64,000 nt of DNA from Kitasatospora herbaricolor (GTDB lineage Bacteria; Actinomycetota; Actinomycetes; Streptomycetales; Streptomycetaceae): NCBI RefSeq assembly GCF_030813695.1, contig NZ_JAUSVA010000002.1:7215501-7279500 (forward strand), read 5' to 3'. Each line of letters opens with the position of its first letter. The first letter of the stretch is position 1. The translations under genes were made by a program, and so were the position numbers. The notes under the pieces were generated by a model, which made no database searches, had not been told where the DNA came from, and saw nothing but the letters and a program-made list of their open reading frames with translations. Shown here piece after piece: positions 7,651-15,992 of the stretch.

Positions 7651-8422
7651 GCTGGTCCGGGGGCAGCAGGAGGACGGAGAGCGCGCTCGCGCAGGTCCTG
7701 GCGTGGCCGAGGAACCAGGGCAGCCGGTCGTCGGTGAGCCGCTCGGGGGTCGAACGCACGGCCAGCGCGAACCGCGCGTGGCCGGAGCGGTCCAGCACCG
7801 GTACGGCGACCGTCCGCACCCCGGCGGCGGACTCGCCGTCGTTGAGCGCGTGGCCGCTCTCCCGCACGTGCTCCAACTCCCGCAGCAGCAGCTCCGGTTC
7901 GGTGATGGTCCGGTCGGTGAACGGCTCCAGCGGGCCCAGCACGCCGGCGTCCGCCTCGCCCGGGCGCGGCCAGGCCAGCAGGACCTTGCCGAGCGCCGTG
8001 GAGTGCAGCGGGCGGCGCAGGCCGAGGCCGGTGTCCGGCCGGACGGAGGCACCGACCAGGATCACCGCGTGCGGGCCGCTGCGGATCGCCAGGTCGGCGG
8101 TGGCGCCGGTGCGCCGGGCCAGCAGGTCCAGCTCGGGGCCGGCCAGGTGCAGGCCCCGCTGGTGGAAGCTGAGTTGGCCCAGTTCGGCGACGGCGGGGCC
8201 GAGCCGGTAGCGGGCGGTCTGCTCGTCCTGGTCGAGGAACCCGGCGGCGACCAGGGTGCGGGCCAGGCGGTGCGCGGTGGAGACCGACAAGCCCGTGCGG
8301 CGGGCCAGGTCGGAGGCGCTGAGGTCGGGGCCGTTGTCGTGGAAACAGTGCAGCAGTCCGAGTGCGCGCTGCACGGCCTGCGCGCCCGTGGGAGGACTCT
8401 GGACGCTGACCGCCTCGGCCAT
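7640..8422 (-). CDS. IclR-family transcriptional regulator
   Basis: The 260-residue protein has an N-terminal winged helix (about 17-75: AVQRALGLLHCFHD, then LSASDLARRTGLSVSTAHRLARTLVAAGFL) and a C-terminal IclR effector domain (about 90-255, including LHSTALGKVLLAW). IclR proteins are dimeric repressors or activators that bind small metabolites. It is transcribed divergently from leader 2 and the desulfinase/transport operon, with 279 bp between the starts, so control of that operon is the simplest guess. The shared region contains the palindromes CATTGCAATG (8530-8539) and TTCATGAA (8548-8555), possible operators. Confidence 0.88.
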   Translation of the reverse strand: MAEAVSVQSPPTGAQAVQRALGLLHCFHDNGPDLSASDLARRTGLSVSTAHRLARTLVAAGFLDQDEQTARYRLGPAVAELGQLSFHQRGLHLAGPELDLLARRTGATADLAIRSGPHAVILVGASVRPDTGLGLRRPLHSTALGKVLLAWPRPGEADAGVLGPLEPFTDRTITEPELLLRELEHVRESGHALNDGESAAGVRTVAVPVLDRSGHARFALAVRSTPERLTDDRLPWFLGHARTCASALSVLLLPPDQRAG

Positions 8423-8701
8423 GACACCTCGCGTTCTGTGCCGGGACCCCTTCGGGGTACCGGAGTTGATGCCGGATGGGCTGACGGTCCCAGACTATGA
8501 CAGGCGGTCCTGCGGAATTGTGTCGCCGGCATTGCAATGACGTGGCTTTCATGAACAAGTGATCCCACCATGTGGAAAAGCTTGCTTCCCGCTCGTCCGG
8601 CGTGGAACGCTCAGGGCACACCGCGGCGGACGCACCGCAGCGGCACCGCAGCGGGACCTGCCGCTGCGGCCCCCGACGCCCGAGCAGGAAGGAGCAGCGC
8701 C
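8423..8701. promoter_or_regulatory. Divergent control region, IclR gene / leader 2
   Basis: This 279-bp region contains two short perfect palindromes, CATTGCAATG at 8530-8539 and TTCATGAA at 8548-8555, 18 bp apart centre to centre, in the most AT-rich part of the neighbourhood. These are candidate binding sites for the divergent IclR regulator. I cannot name the -10 and -35 boxes with confidence. Confidence 0.4.
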
Positions 8702-8764
8702 GTGACGACCCACCGGTGCAGCGCCCTCCCCGCGACCCGCGTCCGCCGTACCTGTTGTCTCTGA
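8702..8764 (+). CDS. Cys-rich leader peptide 2, upstream of desulfinase/transport operon
   Basis: A 20-residue peptide begins at GTG 8702 behind AGGAAGGAG and ends VRRTCCL, with two adjacent Cys codons before the final Leu and stop. The CCL ending is the same as in leader 1, and RR precedes the Cys pair as in leader 1. The next gene starts 122 nt later. The frame stays open upstream to 8570, but the strong ribosome site supports the short form. It probably couples Cys-tRNA supply to expression of the operon behind it. Confidence 0.7.
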   Translation: MTTHRCSALPATRVRRTCCL

Positions 8765-8765
8765 C

Positions 8766-8776
8766 AACCACCTTTC
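8766..8776 (+). promoter_or_regulatory. Anti-Shine-Dalgarno-like element behind leader 2
   Basis: AACCACCTTTC begins two bases after the leader stop. CCUUUC can pair, with one G-U, with the GGAAGG ribosome site at 8873-8878 that serves the next gene. This would let leader translation decide whether that site is free. Confidence 0.45.
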
Positions 8777-8886
8777 ACCGCGGCGCAGTCCGCCGCTGCC
8801 ACGCGCCCCGTCACGCCCGCCCGTCCCGCCGCGCCGGGTCGTGCCGCGGCGGCCGCGCACCCCCTCCAGCCCAGGAAGGCACCACC

Positions 8887-9894
8887 GTGCCCAGCCCCGC
8901 CCCGGACACCCTCTGGTTCACCCGCTGCCCCGTCCCCACCGCCACCGGAATCGCCGCCGACCAGGGCCGGCTGGCCGCGGAGTTCGCCGCCGACGGCATC
9001 GCGGTCCGCTCGCTGCAGGACGCCCCGCCGGAGGTCGCCGCGGACCACCACTTCACCCACGCCCTCACCGGCCTGTTCCGCGAGGGCGGCAACGTCCCCG
9101 CGCTGTGGGCCCGTTCACGGGGCGAGCGGACCAGGCTGATCGGCCTGACCTGGATCGAGGAGCGCCAGGTCGTGCTGGTCCGGGCCGGCAGCGGCGTCGG
9201 CGGCCCCGCCGGGCTGCGCGGACTGCGGCTCGCCGTCCCACACCATGGGATAGGCATCGACTTCTGGCGGGCGATGGCACTGGCCGGCTTCGCCGGCGCC
9301 CTCTCGCTCGCCGGGCTCACCCTTGACGACGCCACCCTGGTGGAGGTCCCCGCCGGCGAGGCCGGTGGGCAGTGGTCGGCCGAACTCGCCGCGCTGCGGG
9401 CCGGAACGGTGGACGCCGTGTACGTGAAGGGCGCCCTCGCGGTCGAGGCGGCCCGCCGGATCGGCGCCGAGGTGGCGGTCGAGCTGGACGCCGCGCCCGA
9501 CCGGCGGGCCCGGGTCAACAACGGCACCCCGCGGCCCGTCACCGTCCACCAGCGGCTGCTCGACGAACACCCCGACCTGGTCGTGCGCTTCCTCGCGGTG
9601 CTGCTCGAAGCCGCCGACTGGGCCGCCGAGAGCCCCGCCGAGGTGGCCCGGATCCTCCGGGCCGAGACCGGCGCCGGGGCCGAGGGGGTGGCCGGCGCCT
9701 ACGCCGAGGGCAGCCACCGCACCCTGCACCTCGACCTCTCCGAGGAGCGGCTCGGCCTGCTCGCCCAGCAGGAGCGCTTCCTGCACGGCCAGGGCTTCCT
9801 CGACGCCCCCGTCGACATCCGCGCCTGGACCGACCCCGAACCCCTCCGCGCGGCCCGCGCCCTGCGCGACCGCCGCCGCTCCGCCGCAGTCTGA
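8887..9894 (+). CDS. DszB-like sulfinate desulfinase candidate (binding-protein fold, cytoplasmic)
   Basis: The 335-residue product starts at GTG 8887 behind AGGAAGG and has no signal peptide. Its fold is that of ABC binding proteins, but it carries the active-site set known from 2'-hydroxybiphenyl-2-sulfinate desulfinase DszB: Cys14 in TRCPVPTA (DszB NCPVPNA, Cys27), His55 in HHFTH (DszB His60) and Arg65 in REGG (DszB Arg70 in the RXGG motif). The His-to-Arg distance of ten residues is identical. It may release sulfite from an organic sulfinate in the cytoplasm. It is the first gene of the sulfonate operon, 23 bp before the binding protein. Routine annotation would call it a substrate-binding protein. 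The alignment is from memory, so the enzyme role stays a hypothesis. Confidence 0.6.
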   Translation: MPSPAPDTLWFTRCPVPTATGIAADQGRLAAEFAADGIAVRSLQDAPPEVAADHHFTHALTGLFREGGNVPALWARSRGERTRLIGLTWIEERQVVLVRAGSGVGGPAGLRGLRLAVPHHGIGIDFWRAMALAGFAGALSLAGLTLDDATLVEVPAGEAGGQWSAELAALRAGTVDAVYVKGALAVEAARRIGAEVAVELDAAPDRRARVNNGTPRPVTVHQRLLDEHPDLVVRFLAVLLEAADWAAESPAEVARILRAETGAGAEGVAGAYAEGSHRTLHLDLSEERLGLLAQQERFLHGQGFLDAPVDIRAWTDPEPLRAARALRDRRRSAAV

Positions 9895-9917
9895 CGTCCG
9901 ATCAGGAGAACCGCACC

Positions 9918-10940
9918 ATGAAGACCCCCCGTCCCGTCCTCGCCGCCACCGTCCTCTTGGCCGTCGCCCCGCTCGCCGCCTGCGGCTCCTCCGCCGGGAG
10001 CACCAAGGCCTCGGCCGACGGCAACGCCCCCGCCGACGTGGTGCTGCGGCTGCCCGACCCGGGCAACTCCGGCTTCCTCGCCCTCGGCAAGAAGGACGGC
10101 TCGCTGGACAGAGCCCTGGCCGCCGTCCATGCCAAGGTCGCCTGGACCGGCAGTGCGGGCCCGTTCGCGCCCGCCGCCCAGGCGCTCTCCGCCGACCAGC
10201 TCGACATCGCCCAGGGCTCGATCACCTCCGCGGTGGCCGCGCTCGGCCAGAAGCCCGGGTTCAAGCTGTTCGCCCAGACCGCTCCCGACGCGGTCGGCGA
10301 GGGGATCCTGGTGAAGAACGGTTCGCCGATCAAGAGCGTGCAGGACCTGGCCGGCAAGAAGGTCGCCGTCTCGCAGGGCGGCACCAGCGAGTACCTGCTG
10401 CTGAAGGCCCTGGAGAAGAACGGCATCCCGGCGGACAAGGTGGAGCGGGTCTACCTGCGCGCCGATCAGACGGCCGGGGTGTTCAACTCCGGCCAGGTGG
10501 ACGCCTGGGCGACCTGGAACACCTTCTCCACCCCCGAGATCGCCAACGCCGGCGCGCACTTCCTGGTCAACGGCCAGGAGGTCGGCTCGGACAACTACGC
10601 GGTCTGGGCGGTCCGCAACGGCTTCGCCGACAAGTACCCGGCCGTGGTCGGCGCCTTCTACGGCTACCTGCACGAGAACGGCCTGAAGGAGAAGGCCGAC
10701 CCGGCCGCCTACCTCAACGTGGTCACCGACTCCGGCCCGACCGCCGTGACCCCGGCCGAGCGGGAGGTCGCCGTCAACGTCACCAAGGCGGGGGCCACCG
10801 CCGACGTGATCACCGACGCCGACCTGGTCCGGTTCGGCACCGTCGCGCAGTTCTTCGCGGACCAGAAGGTCACCAAGTCGCTGATCGACGTGAAGCCGTA
10901 CGTGCTCGACGTCGGCAAGCTCCCCGGCGGCGGCAAGTGA
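9918..10940 (+). CDS. Lipoprotein substrate-binding protein of sulfonate ABC transporter
   Basis: The 340-residue protein starts at ATG 9918 behind AGGAG. The N-terminus KTPRPVLAATVLLAVAPLAACGSS is a lipoprotein signal with lipobox LAAC. The mature protein is SsuA-like, with DLAGKKVAVSQGGTSEYLLL and VDAWATWNTFS. It should bind alkanesulfonates or related sulfur compounds and deliver them to the permease encoded directly downstream, whose GTG overlaps its stop. It is the close paralogue of the orphan protein at 5582-6586. Confidence 0.9.
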   Translation: MKTPRPVLAATVLLAVAPLAACGSSAGSTKASADGNAPADVVLRLPDPGNSGFLALGKKDGSLDRALAAVHAKVAWTGSAGPFAPAAQALSADQLDIAQGSITSAVAALGQKPGFKLFAQTAPDAVGEGILVKNGSPIKSVQDLAGKKVAVSQGGTSEYLLLKALEKNGIPADKVERVYLRADQTAGVFNSGQVDAWATWNTFSTPEIANAGAHFLVNGQEVGSDNYAVWAVRNGFADKYPAVVGAFYGYLHENGLKEKADPAAYLNVVTDSGPTAVTPAEREVAVNVTKAGATADVITDADLVRFGTVAQFFADQKVTKSLIDVKPYVLDVGKLPGGGK

Positions 10941-11824
10941 CCGCCCCCGCCGCCGCCCCCGCGCGGACCACCGTGACCGCCCCCGACACCGCCCCCGACA
11001 CCGCGGCCGCGCTGGCCGCCGGCCTGGTCGCCCCCCGCACCAGACTGCCCGCGCCCCGCCCCCGGCACCTCGCCCTGGTCCTGCGCACCCTGGGCCCGCT
11101 CGCCCTGCTCGGCACCTGGGCCCTGGCCTCCGCCACCGGCGCCCTCACCCAGGACGTACTGGCCTCGCCCGGCCAGGTGGTCGAGGCGCTGGACGAGATC
11201 TGGCGCAACGGCCAGCTCACCGACGCGCTCGGGGTCTCCCTCACCCGGGCCGGTCTCGGCCTGCTGTTCGGCGCCGGCGCCGGCCTGGTGCTGGGGGTCG
11301 TCACCGGCTTCTTCCGGCTGGGCGAGGAACTGCTCGACTCGGCCGTCCAGGTGCTGCGGACGGTGCCCTTCCTGGCGCTGGTCCCGCTGTTCATGGTCTG
11401 GTTCGGCATCACCGAGACCGCGAAGATCGCCCTGATCGCGGTCGCCACCAGCTTCCCGATGTACGTCTCCACCTCCGGCGGCGTGCGCAACACCGACCGC
11501 AAGCTGATCGAGGCGGTCCGCAGCTTCGGTCTCGGCCGCTGGGCGATCGTGCGGACGGTGGTCCTCCCGGGCGCGCTGCCCGCCCTGCTGTCCGGTCTGC
11601 GGCTGTCCATGACGCTCAGCGTGATCGCGCTGATCGCCGCCGAGGAGATCAACTCCACCGAGGGCATCGGCTATCTGATGGCGCAGGCCCAGAACTTCTC
11701 CCGTACCGACATCCTCGCGGTCTGCATCCTGATCTACGGCGTGCTCGGCCTGCTGGCCGACGGTGTCGTCCGGGTGCTGGAGCGGGTGCTGATGCCCTGG
11801 CGGGCGCAAGGAGCGACCCGATGA
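10937..11824 (+). CDS. ssuC: ABC transporter permease, SsuC type
   Basis: The 295-residue membrane protein starts with GTG 10937 in a GTGA overlap with the binding-protein gene. It has about six membrane helices and the EAA loop EAVRSFGLGRWAIVRTVVLP followed by GALPALLSGLRLSM, the contact site for the ATPase. The N-terminal 45 residues are an Ala/Pro-rich cytoplasmic extension. It forms the pore for sulfonate uptake. The symbol follows context and similarity to SsuC/TauC. Confidence 0.88.
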   Translation: MTAPAAAPARTTVTAPDTAPDTAAALAAGLVAPRTRLPAPRPRHLALVLRTLGPLALLGTWALASATGALTQDVLASPGQVVEALDEIWRNGQLTDALGVSLTRAGLGLLFGAGAGLVLGVVTGFFRLGEELLDSAVQVLRTVPFLALVPLFMVWFGITETAKIALIAVATSFPMYVSTSGGVRNTDRKLIEAVRSFGLGRWAIVRTVVLPGALPALLSGLRLSMTLSVIALIAAEEINSTEGIGYLMAQAQNFSRTDILAVCILIYGVLGLLADGVVRVLERVLMPWRAQGATR

Positions 11825-12567
11825 GCCGTCCGACCGCCCCCGACCCCGGCGCCACCCCGGCCGTCCACCTGCGCGGCCTGCGCCGCACCTTCGGCACCCG
11901 GCACGTCCTGGACGGTGTCGACCTGGACATCGCCCGCGGCGAGTTCGTCGCCCTGCTCGGCGCGAGCGGCACGGGCAAGACCACCCTGCTGCGGATCCTC
12001 GGCGCGCTGGACCGGGCCGACGCCGGCACCGTGCTCGTCCCGCCGGTCCGCACGGTGGTCTTCCAGGAGCCGCGCCTGGTGCCCTCCCAGCGGGTGCTCG
12101 CCAACGTCACGATCGGCCTGCCGCGCGGCGCCGCCTCCCGGGAGACCGGGGTGCGGGCGCTGGCCGAGGTCGGGCTGGAGCGGCACGCCGACGCCTGGCC
12201 GGCCACCCTCTCCGGCGGCGAGGCGCAGCGGGTCGCGCTGGCCCGGGCACTCGTCCGCGAACCGCAACTGCTCCTGCTGGACGAGCCGTTCGCGGCCCTG
12301 GACGCGCTGACCCGGCTGAAGATGCAGGACCTGGTCGGCGAACTGGTCCGCAAGCACCGCCCGGCGGTGCTGCTGGTCACCCACGACGTGGAGGAGGCGA
12401 TCCGGCTGGCCGACCGGGTCGCGGTGCTCCGCGACGGCGCGCTCGTCACCGACGAGAGGGTCGAGGTGGCCCGCCCACGGGACTCCGCCGACCCGGCGTT
12501 CGCCGCACTGCGCCGCCGGCTGCTCGCGGACCTCGGCGTCCCGCTGCCCGAGCCCGCGAGCGTCTGA
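11821..12567 (+). CDS. ssuB: ABC transporter ATPase, SsuB type
   Basis: The 248-residue ATPase starts at ATG 11821, overlapping the permease by 4 bp. All motifs are present: Walker A GASGTGKTT, Q-loop VVFQEPRLVP, signature LSGGEAQR, Walker B LLLLDEPFAALD and switch His in VTHDVEEA. It energises uptake through the permease before it. The similarity is to the SsuB/TauB group. Confidence 0.9.
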   Translation: MSRPTAPDPGATPAVHLRGLRRTFGTRHVLDGVDLDIARGEFVALLGASGTGKTTLLRILGALDRADAGTVLVPPVRTVVFQEPRLVPSQRVLANVTIGLPRGAASRETGVRALAEVGLERHADAWPATLSGGEAQRVALARALVREPQLLLLDEPFAALDALTRLKMQDLVGELVRKHRPAVLLVTHDVEEAIRLADRVAVLRDGALVTDERVEVARPRDSADPAFAALRRRLLADLGVPLPEPASV

Positions 12568-12657
12568 GCCCGCCGCCGTCCGGGCCGGCCGCCGTCCCGG
12601 CCCGTACCCCGCCCCCGTCGAACCCCCGCCCCCCGTACAGAAGCCGGAGCGATCCCC

Positions 12658-13563
12658 ATGACCGTCACCATCGGTGTCCACAGCAGCAACCCGTCCCTCT
12701 ACTACCTCTCCCGCCTGGACCTCCTCGCCGAGGAGCTGGCCCCGCTCGGCGAGAGCGGCGTCTTCCACCACTACACGGACGGCACCCGCACCGGCGCCCT
12801 GCTCGCGGAGGGCACCATCGACCTCGGCGGCACCGGCTCCACCCCGCCGGTCACCGCCCAGGCAGCCGGCCACGACCTGGTCTACACGGCGGTCTCGGCG
12901 CCCCGCCCCGACCACGGCGCCCTGCTCGTCCTCGCCGACGGCCCGGTCACCGGCGTCAGCGGGCTCAAGGGCGGCACCGTCGTCCTCGGCATCGGCTCCT
13001 GGCAGACCCACCTGCTCGCCAAGGCGCTGCACGCCGAGGGCCTCTCCTACGCCGAGGACGTCCGGCCGGTCCGCCCGGCCGCCGGCTCCGACCCGGCCGC
13101 GCAGCTGCGGGCCGGCGAGATCGCCGGCTGGATCGCCCAGGGCGCCGAGCTGGCCGCCGCGCTGCGGACCGGCGAGTTCCGCGTCCTGGTCCGCACCGGC
13201 GACGTGATCACCGACCGCTCGGTGTTCTTCGCCCGCCGCGACTTCGCCGAGGGCCGCCCCGAGGTGGTCGCCGCGATCACGGCCGCCCTGGCCCGCGCCG
13301 ACGCCTGGGTGGCGGCCAACCCGGCGGAGGCGGCCGCGATCGCCGCCGCCGACCTCGGGGGCAGCGCGGAGGACTGGCAGGCCGCCCTCACCGCCCTGCC
13401 GTGGCGTCTGGAGCCGGCCACCGCCGCGTTCGTCGCCGAGCAGCAGGAGGCGGCCGACATCTTCCACGGCGTCGGATTCATCGACCGGACGATCACCGTC
13501 GCGGACGCCCATCTCCCGGCCCTGGAGGCTCCCGTGGCCGCCGCGCTGGCGAAGGCGGTCTGA
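12658..13563 (+). CDS. Signal-less, Cys-free binding-protein-fold protein of the sulfonate operon
   Basis: The 301-residue protein has the two-lobe SsuA/NMT1-like fold (TIDLGGTGSTPPVTAQAAG; VSGLKGGTVVLGIGSWQTHLLAKAL) but begins MTVTIGVHSSNPSLYY, without signal peptide or lipobox. It contains no cysteine at all, so it lacks the DszB-type nucleophile. It is therefore either a cytoplasmic binding or carrier protein that hands substrate to the monooxygenase 3 bp downstream, or an unrecognised enzyme. The start is ATG 12658, 90 bp after the ATPase. Confidence 0.75.
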   Translation: MTVTIGVHSSNPSLYYLSRLDLLAEELAPLGESGVFHHYTDGTRTGALLAEGTIDLGGTGSTPPVTAQAAGHDLVYTAVSAPRPDHGALLVLADGPVTGVSGLKGGTVVLGIGSWQTHLLAKALHAEGLSYAEDVRPVRPAAGSDPAAQLRAGEIAGWIAQGAELAAALRTGEFRVLVRTGDVITDRSVFFARRDFAEGRPEVVAAITAALARADAWVAANPAEAAAIAAADLGGSAEDWQAALTALPWRLEPATAAFVAEQQEAADIFHGVGFIDRTITVADAHLPALEAPVAAALAKAV

Positions 13564-13566
13564 CCG

Positions 13567-14643
13567 ATGGCCTCCGAAGTCCTCTGGTACATCATCCCGC
13601 GCGAGGGCCACTACCCCTGGGAGCCGGCCGGCCGCCGCCCGGTCGACCTCGGCTACCTCCAGCAGCTCGCCGGCACCGTCGACCGCCTGGGCTACACCGG
13701 CGCCCTGCTCGCCACCGACCTGTACGACGTCTGGACGCTCGGCAGCGCGCTGGCCGCCGCGACCAGCACCGGCTTCAAGCCGCTGCTCGCCGTCCACCCC
13801 GGCCTGGTCGCGCCCACCCTGCTGGCCAAGATGGCGCTGAGCTTCGACCACCTGCACGGCGGCCGGCTGCGCTTCAACGTGGTGAACGGCTCCACCGAGC
13901 AGCTGCGCGAGTACGGCCTGCACGTCGAGCACGACGACCGCTACCGGCTGAGCGCCGAGTACTGGTCGATCGTCAAGCGCCTCACCGCCGGTGAAGTGTT
14001 CGACCACAAGGGCGAGTTCTACGACCTGAAGAACGCCGGAGCGAGCCTGCGCGAACTCACCCCGGTCCAGCCCGGCGGCATCCCGCTCTGGTTCGGCGGC
14101 AGTTCGCCGGCCGGCATCGAGATGGCCGCCGAGCACGTGGACGTCTACCTCACCTGGGGCGAACCGCCGCACCTGCTCAAGGAGAAGCTGGAGAAGGTCC
14201 GCGAGCGCGCCGCCGCGCACGGCCGCACGCTGCGGATCGGTCTGCGCCTGCACCTGATCGTCCGGGACACCGAGGACCAGGCCTGGGCGGCCGCCGACCG
14301 GCTGCTCGACGTCACCAGTGAGGCCACCTACGCCCGCCAGCTCGGCAACCGGGACGGCGAGGACGGCGTCGGCTGGCAGCGGCAGTTCCGCCAGCACGGC
14401 GGCAAGGTCCCGGCGCGCGCGAGGGAGCTGGAGACCCACCCGAACCTCTGGCCGGGCATGAGCCTGTTCCGTCCGGGCCCCGGCACGGCCGTGGTCGGCA
14501 GCACCGCCCAGGTGGTCGAGCGGCTCCAGGAGTTCGAGTCGCTCGGCGTCGACACCTTCATCCTCTCCGGCAACCCGCTGCTGGAGGAGGCCCACCGGGT
14601 CGCCGAGACCGTCCTGCCCGCCCTCGGGATCAACCGCCGGTGA
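13567..14643 (+). CDS. ssuD: FMNH2-dependent alkanesulfonate monooxygenase, SsuD family
   Basis: The 358-residue flavin monooxygenase closely follows SsuD through its length: GYLQQLAGTVDRLGYTG near the start, WFGGSSPAGIEMAAEHVD and YLTWGEPPHLLKEKLEKV in the middle, and LGVDTFILSGNPLLEEAHRV near the end. SsuD oxidises alkanesulfonates with reduced FMN and oxygen to an aldehyde and sulfite. It starts at ATG 13567, 3 bp after the preceding gene, and overlaps the next gene by GTGA. No flavin reductase gene lies in the operon; the FMN reductase at 30536 is a possible partner. Confidence 0.9.
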   Translation: MASEVLWYIIPREGHYPWEPAGRRPVDLGYLQQLAGTVDRLGYTGALLATDLYDVWTLGSALAAATSTGFKPLLAVHPGLVAPTLLAKMALSFDHLHGGRLRFNVVNGSTEQLREYGLHVEHDDRYRLSAEYWSIVKRLTAGEVFDHKGEFYDLKNAGASLRELTPVQPGGIPLWFGGSSPAGIEMAAEHVDVYLTWGEPPHLLKEKLEKVRERAAAHGRTLRIGLRLHLIVRDTEDQAWAAADRLLDVTSEATYARQLGNRDGEDGVGWQRQFRQHGGKVPARARELETHPNLWPGMSLFRPGPGTAVVGSTAQVVERLQEFESLGVDTFILSGNPLLEEAHRVAETVLPALGINRR

Positions 14644-15926
14644 CCCTCCTCGCCGACGCCCGCTCGCTCGCCCCCGACCTGGTGCGCCTGCGCCGGGAAC
14701 TGCACCGCCGACCGGAGACGGGCCTGCAGCTGCCCCGCACGCAGGAGGCCGTGCTCAGGGAGCTGGACGGGCTCGGCCTGGAGGTCCGCACGGGCCGGGC
14801 GCTGACCTCGGTGGTCGCCGTGCTGCGGGGCTCGGCGGGCGGCGCCCCGGCCGGTGCCGCCGGGCCCGGCCACCCCGGCGGCCCGGTCGCGGCGGCGCCC
14901 GCCGTCCTGCTCCGGGCCGATCTCGACGCGCTGCCGCTGCGGGAGCGCACCGGCCTCGCCCACGTCTCCCGGGTGCCCGACGCGATGCACGCCTGCGGCC
15001 ACGACCTGCACGCCGCCATGCTGGTCGGCGCCGCCCGGCTGCTCGCCGAGCGCCGCCACCGCCTGGCGGGCGACGTGGTGCTGATGTTCCAGCCGGGGGA
15101 GGAGGGGCACGACGGCGCGCGGCTGATGCTGGAGGAGGGCCTGCTCGACGCCTCCGGGCGGCGTCCGGTCGCCGCCTACGCGCTGCACGCCACCACCGGT
15201 GGCCCGCTCGGCACCTTCGCCAACCGGGCCGGTCCGGCGCTGGCCGGCTCGGCCGGCCTGACCGTGACGCTACGCGGCACCGGGGGCCACAGCGCGTGGC
15301 CCCAGGCGGCCCGCGACCCGATCCCCGCGCTCTGCGAGACGGTGATCGCGCTGCAGAGCGCGGTCACCCGGAGCTTCGACCCGTTCGAACCGGTGGTGCT
15401 GGGCGTCGGCGTGCTGCGGGCCGGCACCCAGGCCAACATCATCCCCGGTACCGCCGGCTTCGAGGCGACCCTGCGGGCCATGACCGACCGGGCGCTGGCC
15501 CGGCTGCGCGACCTCGCCGTCCGGACCTGCCGGGGGGTGGCGGCCGCGCACGGACTGGAGGTGGACATCGAGTACGCCGAGGGCTACCCGGCCACCCTCA
15601 ACGACGCGGGCGAGGCCGCGTTCGTCGGCGCCGTGGTCGCCGAGCTCCACGGCCCGGAGCGCTTCACCGCCGGGGAGCGGCCCGCGATGGTCTCCGACGA
15701 CATCGGCCGGGTGCTGGCCGAGGTGCCCGGCGTCATGACGAGCCTCGGCGCCCTCCCGCCGGGCCTCGACCCGGCGCTCGCCGCGCCCAACCACTCGCCG
15801 CAGGCCGTCTTCGACGACGCGGTGATCCCGGACGGCGCGGCGCTGCTGGCCGAGCTGGCCCTGCGGCGGCTCGGCGCGGAGCGCGGCGCGGGCCCGTCGG
15901 CCGCCGGAATCGCCTGCCCCCGTTGA
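14640..15926 (+). CDS. M20-family amidohydrolase/peptidase coupled to ssuD
   Basis: The 428-residue enzyme belongs to the M20D amidohydrolases (hippurate hydrolase or N-acyl-amino-acid hydrolase group). Metal-site motifs are MHACGHDLHAAMLVGAARLL and FQPGEEGHDGARLMLEEG. A dimerisation domain follows, with TVTLRGTGGHSAWPQAARDP. Such enzymes cleave N-acyl bonds in the cytoplasm. The GTG start lies inside the ssuD stop (GTGA), so the two are made together; it may remove an acyl group from an N-acylated sulfonate, but the substrate is not visible in the sequence. Confidence 0.85.
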   Translation: MTLLADARSLAPDLVRLRRELHRRPETGLQLPRTQEAVLRELDGLGLEVRTGRALTSVVAVLRGSAGGAPAGAAGPGHPGGPVAAAPAVLLRADLDALPLRERTGLAHVSRVPDAMHACGHDLHAAMLVGAARLLAERRHRLAGDVVLMFQPGEEGHDGARLMLEEGLLDASGRRPVAAYALHATTGGPLGTFANRAGPALAGSAGLTVTLRGTGGHSAWPQAARDPIPALCETVIALQSAVTRSFDPFEPVVLGVGVLRAGTQANIIPGTAGFEATLRAMTDRALARLRDLAVRTCRGVAAAHGLEVDIEYAEGYPATLNDAGEAAFVGAVVAELHGPERFTAGERPAMVSDDIGRVLAEVPGVMTSLGALPPGLDPALAAPNHSPQAVFDDAVIPDGAALLAELALRRLGAERGAGPSAAGIACPR

Positions 15927-15992
15927 CGGTCGGCCCCGGGACTCGAGGAACCCGAACGAGGAGCCGAGCGACGACCCGTGCCGCGGACGCTG

